A stretch of 8,148 nucleotides of DNA from Actinomycetales bacterium. GTDB taxonomy: Bacteria > Actinomycetota > Actinomycetes > Actinomycetales > Dermabacteraceae. The position numbers and the translations under genes were made by a program. A model generated the notes under the pieces. It made no database searches. It was given only the letters and a program-made list of their open reading frames with translations, and was not told the origin of the DNA. This document shows positions 4,848 through 8,148 of this stretch, piece by piece. Positions within the stretch are counted from its first letter, which is position 1. Every line of letters begins with the position of its first letter. The stretch covers positions 1 through 8,148 of the forward strand of contig JAAZLF010000243.1 of NCBI GenBank assembly GCA_012799425.1, written 5' to 3'.

Positions 4848-5945
4848 ATGCTGCTCGCCGACCACTTCCCGCCCACGCTGCCCGCCGCGCTCCAGGGGCG
4901 GCTCACCACACGCCTGCCGCTGCCGGCGGACGTGACCCCCGTGGCCGTGCTCCTCACGGCTGCGGCGCGCCGCTACGACCCGGAGGCCGCGGCCGACGAA
5001 GCGGCACTGCGTTCACGCATGGTGGGGCTGAAGTCCTGGGCTCGCAGGCAGGTCGTCGTGGTGCCGACCACCGCCGAGGGCACGGCCTCGCTCGAGCTGC
5101 CGCCGCTGGCGTGGATCGCGCTCGAGGACCGCGCGAGCGGGCGCACCAACGTCCAGTTCGTGATCTCCGCCGAGGCACCTGAACGGGAGGCTCTCGCCGC
5201 CGCGCTGCTGGACTGGGCGGTCGAGGTGGGCGGATCCTTCGCCCGCGCCCGCGGCGTGGAGACCACGAAGCTCACCACGGACGCGAACGAGCTCGACAGA
5301 GATCGTCAGCGCCTCCTCGAGGCGGCCGGCTACGAGATGGTGCGCTCCTGGCTGCACATGCGTCGCCCCGTCGCCCCTGAGGAGGCGACCACGCTGCCCG
5401 CACCGCGTGAGGGCACACGGGTGCGGCGCGTGCACCGGCACGATTCGGGGCTCCCCGTCGCCCAGGACGTCCGCACCGTGCACCGGATGCTCGAGGAGTC
5501 CTTCGCCGACCACTTCAACTCCTACCGGGAGTCCTTCGCCGAGTTCGTCCAGCGCCTCATCGAGGATCCGGGGGAAGCCGACTGGGACCACTGGTGGATC
5601 GCGGAGATCGAGCGTGAGGGCCGGTGGCTGCCCGCCGGCGGCCTCGTCGCCGCACCGATCCGCGCCACCGCGACCCGCGGACAGGGCACCTACCTGGAGT
5701 ACCTGGGGGTGCATCGCAGCGCCCGCGGCCATGGCATCGCGAAGTCGCTGCTGCGCGCCGCGCTCCGGGACGCGGCCGAACGGGGGCGGGAGTTCGTCGA
5801 CCTCGAGGTGGACGACGACTACCCCACCGGCGCTGACGGGATCTATGCCTCGATGGGCTGGGAGACCTTCGAACGCACCCGCTCCTGGCACGCGGCCGCA
5901 CCCTCGCACCCCTCGCGCCTGCTCGAGCCGCCGCCCTCGGCCTGA
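4848..5945 (+). CDS. Tandem-domain GNAT acetyltransferase
   Basis: 365-residue cytoplasmic protein with two GNAT-fold halves. The C-terminal half is intact: TYLEYLGVHRSARGHGIAKSLL (from 281) contains the acetyl-CoA pyrophosphate loop R-x-x-R-G-x-G at about 290-296. It is followed by EFVDLEVDDDYPTGADGIYASMGWETFER, the standard end of the fold. The N-terminal half (about 85-172) has the same tail pattern (TKLTTDANELDRDRQRLLEAAGYEMVRSWLHM), but the loop after its core strand reads SAEAPEREALAAALL and lacks the Arg/Gly-rich signature. That half is therefore probably a structural or substrate-binding pseudo-GNAT. The layout resembles mycothiol synthase (MshD) and related tandem GNATs of actinobacteria; I see no basis for naming it MshD. 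It is divergent from tetR with 269 bases between starts. The ATG at 4848 has no normally spaced Shine-Dalgarno. Confidence 0.82.
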   Translation: MLLADHFPPTLPAALQGRLTTRLPLPADVTPVAVLLTAAARRYDPEAAADEAALRSRMVGLKSWARRQVVVVPTTAEGTASLELPPLAWIALEDRASGRTNVQFVISAEAPEREALAAALLDWAVEVGGSFARARGVETTKLTTDANELDRDRQRLLEAAGYEMVRSWLHMRRPVAPEEATTLPAPREGTRVRRVHRHDSGLPVAQDVRTVHRMLEESFADHFNSYRESFAEFVQRLIEDPGEADWDHWWIAEIEREGRWLPAGGLVAAPIRATATRGQGTYLEYLGVHRSARGHGIAKSLLRAALRDAAERGREFVDLEVDDDYPTGADGIYASMGWETFERTRSWHAAAPSHPSRLLEPPPSA

Positions 5946-5977
5946 AACCTCAGGCGACATCCTGGGGGCCTGCCCCC
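5941..5977. terminator. Hairpins at the end of the tandem-GNAT gene
   Basis: Two stems lie in series. CCTGA, AACC, TCAGG (5941-5954) includes the stop codon. GGGGG, a four-base CCTG loop, then CCCCC (5964-5977) is the stronger one and a likely terminator. Confidence 0.55.
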
Positions 5978-5998
5978 GCCGAGAGCGCCAAGGAACCT

Positions 5999-6020
5999 CG
6001 CCGCCTGTCGGTCGGCGGCG
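5999..6020. terminator. Hairpin between convergent tandem-GNAT and guaA genes
   Basis: CGCCGCC (5999-6005), an eight-base loop and GGCGGCG (6014-6020) form a perfect 7-bp stem 39 bases beyond the guaA stop. It is well placed to end guaA transcription from the minus strand, and could also stop read-through from the left. Confidence 0.5.
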
Positions 6021-6059
6021 GGCATTCCAGGCGCGACGGCGGGGCTCAGGCGGCCCGGC

Positions 6060-7661
6060 TCACTCCCACTCGATGGTCCCCGGCGGCTTGGACGTGATGT
6101 CGAGGGTGACGCGGTTGATCTCGCGGACCTCGTTGGTGATGCGGGTGGAGATGCGGCTGAGCACGTCATAGGGCACCTTGGCCCAGTCCGCGGTCATCGC
6201 GTCATCGCTGGTGACAGGGCGCAGCACCACGGGGTGGCCGTAGGTGCGGCCATCGCCCTGCACGCCCACGGAGCGCACATCGGCCAGCAGCACCACGGGG
6301 CACTGCCAGATGGTGCGGTCCAGGCCGGCCGCGGTCAGCTCGGCGCGAGCGATCGCATCGGCCCGCCGCAGGATGTCCAGGCGCTCCTCGGTGACCTCGC
6401 CGATGACACGGATGCCCAGGCCGGGTCCCGGGAAGGGCTGGCGCCAGACGATCTCGTCGGGCAGGCCCAGCTCGGAGCCGACGGCCCGCACCTCGTCCTT
6501 GAACAGGGCGCGCAGCGGCTCGACCAGCTCGAAGGAGAGATCCTCGGGCAGCCCGCCCACGTTGTGGTGGCTCTTGATGTTCGCCGCGCCGTCGCCCACA
6601 CCGGACTCGACCACGTCCGGGTAGAGGGTGCCCTGGACGAGGAACGCCTTGGCCTCGGCGTGCAGGTCCGCACCCTCGCCCTCGACGACGCCCTGCTCGC
6701 GCAGGATGTCCGCCTGGGCCTTCTCGAAGGTGCGGATGAACTCGTGCCCGATGATCTTGCGCTTGGTCTCGGGGTCGGTGACGCCCGCGAGGGCGGTGAG
6801 GAACTGCTCCTCGGCGTCGACCATGACGAGCTTCGCCCCGCCGGTGGAATCGCCGAAGGCCTTCTCGATCTGTGCGGACTCGTCCTGACGCATCAGACCG
6901 TGGTTGACGTACACGCAGGTGAGACGGTCACCGATCGCGCGCTGCACGAGGGCTGCGGCGACCGCGGAGTCCACCCCGCCGGACAGGGCGCAGATCGCGG
7001 AGCCCTCGCCGATCTGGGTGCGGATCCGCTCGAGCTGCTCCTCGATGACGTTGCCGGTGGTCCAGGCCGGCTCGATGCCGGCGCCGCGGTAGAGGAAGTT
7101 CTCGAGGACCTCCTGGCCGCGGTCGGAGTGGCCCACCTCAGGGTGCCACTGCACGCCGTACAGGCGCTTCTCGGAGTTCTCGAACGCGGCCACGGGGCTC
7201 GCGGAGGAGGTCGCGACCACGTCGAAGCCGGAGGGCGCCGCGGTGACCGAGTCGCCGTGGCTCATCCACACGTTCTGCTCGAGGTCCTGCGCGCTGAGCA
7301 GCTGCGAGGTGCCGTCGACGCTGTCCAGGCGGGTCGCGCCGTACTCGCGCACGCCCGTGGGGGAGACAGTGCCGTCGAGCGCGGCGGCCATCGACTGGAA
7401 GCCGTAGCAGAGCCCGAGCACGGGGACCCCGGCCTCGAGCAGCGCCGGATCCAGGCGCGGGGCGCCCTCGGCGTAGACGGAGCTCGGCCCGCCGGAGAGG
7501 ATGATCGCGCGCGGACGCTTGGCGAGGATCTTCTCCGTCGGCATCGAATGCGGGACGACCTCGGAGTAGACCCGGGCCTCCCGCACGCGGCGGGCGATGA
7601 GCTGTGCGTACTGGGCGCCGAAGTCGACGACGAGGACGGGGAGCTGGTCGGTGTCGTTCAC
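6060..7661 (-). CDS. guaA: GMP synthase (glutamine-hydrolysing)
   Basis: Converts XMP, ATP and glutamine to GMP, the last step of de novo guanine nucleotide synthesis, in the cytoplasm. The 533 residues match the two-domain bacterial enzyme. The N-terminal class I glutamine amidotransferase has [10 protein letters not shown] (54-63), the nucleophile Cys85 in GLCYGFQ, and the His173/Glu175 pair in WHPE. The ATP-pyrophosphatase domain has the P-loop SGGVDS at 227-232 and VNHGLMR at 252-258. The C-terminal dimerisation domain is complete, with [26 protein letters not shown] and the typical end PPGTIEWE. The start is GTG at 7661: [12 protein letters not shown] then sits at the proper distance from the N-terminus, and a TAGACT -10 box lies seven bases upstream. 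Upstream on the same strand, 92 bases away, is a DUF3817 gene. I see no purine riboswitch in that gap. Confidence 0.98.
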   Translation of the reverse strand: MNDTDQLPVLVVDFGAQYAQLIARRVREARVYSEVVPHSMPTEKILAKRPRAIILSGGPSSVYAEGAPRLDPALLEAGVPVLGLCYGFQSMAAALDGTVSPTGVREYGATRLDSVDGTSQLLSAQDLEQNVWMSHGDSVTAAPSGFDVVATSSASPVAAFENSEKRLYGVQWHPEVGHSDRGQEVLENFLYRGAGIEPAWTTGNVIEEQLERIRTQIGEGSAICALSGGVDSAVAAALVQRAIGDRLTCVYVNHGLMRQDESAQIEKAFGDSTGGAKLVMVDAEEQFLTALAGVTDPETKRKIIGHEFIRTFEKAQADILREQGVVEGEGADLHAEAKAFLVQGTLYPDVVESGVGDGAANIKSHHNVGGLPEDLSFELVEPLRALFKDEVRAVGSELGLPDEIVWRQPFPGPGLGIRVIGEVTEERLDILRRADAIARAELTAAGLDRTIWQCPVVLLADVRSVGVQGDGRTYGHPVVLRPVTSDDAMTADWAKVPYDVLSRISTRITNEVREINRVTLDITSKPPGTIEWE

Positions 7662-7668
7662 GCACCAG

Positions 7669-7674
7669 AGTCTA
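7669..7674 (-). promoter_or_regulatory. -10 box of guaA (leaderless geometry)
   Basis: On the minus strand TAGACT fits TANNNT and is followed by seven bases and the GTG start. guaA thus seems to have its own promoter rather than relying only on read-through from the DUF3817 gene. No TTGACA-like -35 is evident. Confidence 0.55.
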
Positions 7675-7753
7675 CGTGGCCGCGAGTGGCGCAGAGCCGC
7701 GGCCCGCCCTGCGGCGGCGCAATCCTCGTCACGCTTCGCGGCAGGGGCCGGCC

Positions 7754-8148
7754 TCAGAGGCGCTCTTCATCCTGCAGGGTGGGCCGACGGGTGAGGTCGC
7801 TCTCGACCGCCTGCTGGGTCCAGCGCTCACCGAAGAAGGAAAGCACCGGCACCACGCCGAAGAACATCAGCAGCAGCATCCGCGGCAGCCCCCAGCGCAT
7901 CTTCATCCACAGATCGAAGCCGAGCACCACGTAGATCATGTAGATCAGGCCATGGATCGGAGACCAGACGGAGGAGACCTGGTCCCAGAACGGGGAGACC
8001 GAGGAGAACCAGGTCTCGCCGCCGAAGACGACGTAGCGCATCACCATGATCACGACCAGCACGAGCAGCGCGATGCCCTCCACGATCGACGCCACGCGGA
8101 AACGGGCGAAGGAGGTCCTGCAGGCGACTTCGTCGAGGGGGCGGGGAG
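7754..8148 (-). CDS. DUF3817-family integral membrane protein (5' end outside window)
   Basis: Small membrane protein of unknown function. Three hydrophobic segments are visible: [20 protein letters not shown] (about 8093-8030), [18 protein letters not shown] (about 7963-7910) and [19 protein letters not shown] (about 7888-7832). The hallmark is the His-Gly pair in [11 protein letters not shown] at the start of the second segment, followed by a W, and the PVLSFFGER motif ending the third. These match the DUF3817/YdzA-like family common in actinobacteria. A GTG at 8095 could serve as a start, but the frame is open to the window edge with coding-like codons (RTSFARFR just before the first segment), so the true start probably lies beyond 8148. 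The short C-terminal tail is charged and cytoplasmic by the positive-inside trend. Gene order with guaA suggests transcription in the same direction, with no known functional link. Confidence 0.85.
   Translation of the reverse strand, partial: PRPLDEVACRTSFARFRVASIVEGIALLVLVVIMVMRYVVFGGETWFSSVSPFWDQVSSVWSPIHGLIYMIYVVLGFDLWMKMRWGLPRMLLLMFFGVVPVLSFFGERWTQQAVESDLTRRPTLQDEERL

Noticed and set aside
5013..5960. 315-codon minus-strand frame across the tandem-GNAT gene
   Set aside because: Antisense shadow; the plus-strand product has clear GNAT motifs.
6234..7934. 566-codon open frame on the plus strand, longer than guaA itself
   Set aside because: It is antisense to guaA, whose catalytic motifs are unmistakable. 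The shadow protein is a Gly/Ala/Leu/His-biased string without domains.

Overview
The window is very GC-rich DNA with an almost exclusive preference for G or C at third codon positions. It carries GTG starts, many promoters placed for leaderless translation, U-tract-free hairpin terminators, a DUF3817 membrane protein and a secreted twin-arginine protein. This points to a high-GC Gram-positive actinobacterium. A Micrococcales/Dermabacteraceae-type organism such as Brachybacterium would fit, but that genus suggestion is inference from general impression, not from a marker gene. I see no rRNA, tRNA, CRISPR array, insertion sequence or phage gene.

Left part (1-2250), + strand: the C-terminal tail of an unidentified Pro/Gln-rich protein that enters from outside the window; dtd (D-aminoacyl-tRNA deacylase, a translation quality-control enzyme); a short stretch that looks like the decayed C-terminus of a minus-strand gene; then gpmA (2,3-bisphosphoglycerate-dependent phosphoglycerate mutase, glycolysis) with a long terminator hairpin and a roughly 400-base intergenic region.

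Middle part (2247-5945): a small Tat-exported C39-like cysteine peptidase; an acyltransferase of the NAT_N/GNAT_C type; a convergent TetR-family regulator with a perfect inverted-repeat operator candidate upstream of its promoter; and a divergently oriented tandem-GNAT acetyltransferase. These four genes are the accessory-looking section and none has an assignable substrate.

Right part (5946-8148), - strand: guaA (GMP synthase, last step of GMP synthesis) preceded by a DUF3817 membrane protein gene that runs off the window end. Convergent gene pairs are separated by hairpins (3934-3957 and 5964-6020).

The strongest window-wide pattern is regulatory. Four genes (gpmA, the NAT_N acyltransferase, tetR, guaA) have a TANNNT -10 box ending exactly 6 or 7 bases before the start codon. 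Two more (dtd, tandem GNAT) have a weaker ANNNT version at the same distance. These transcripts should therefore be leaderless. The Tat-exported peptidase is the exception, with a Shine-Dalgarno site and a structured leader. I found no convincing multi-gene novel system; the leads most worth checking are the TetR operator region, the Tat-exported peptidase and the gene relic between dtd and gpmA.
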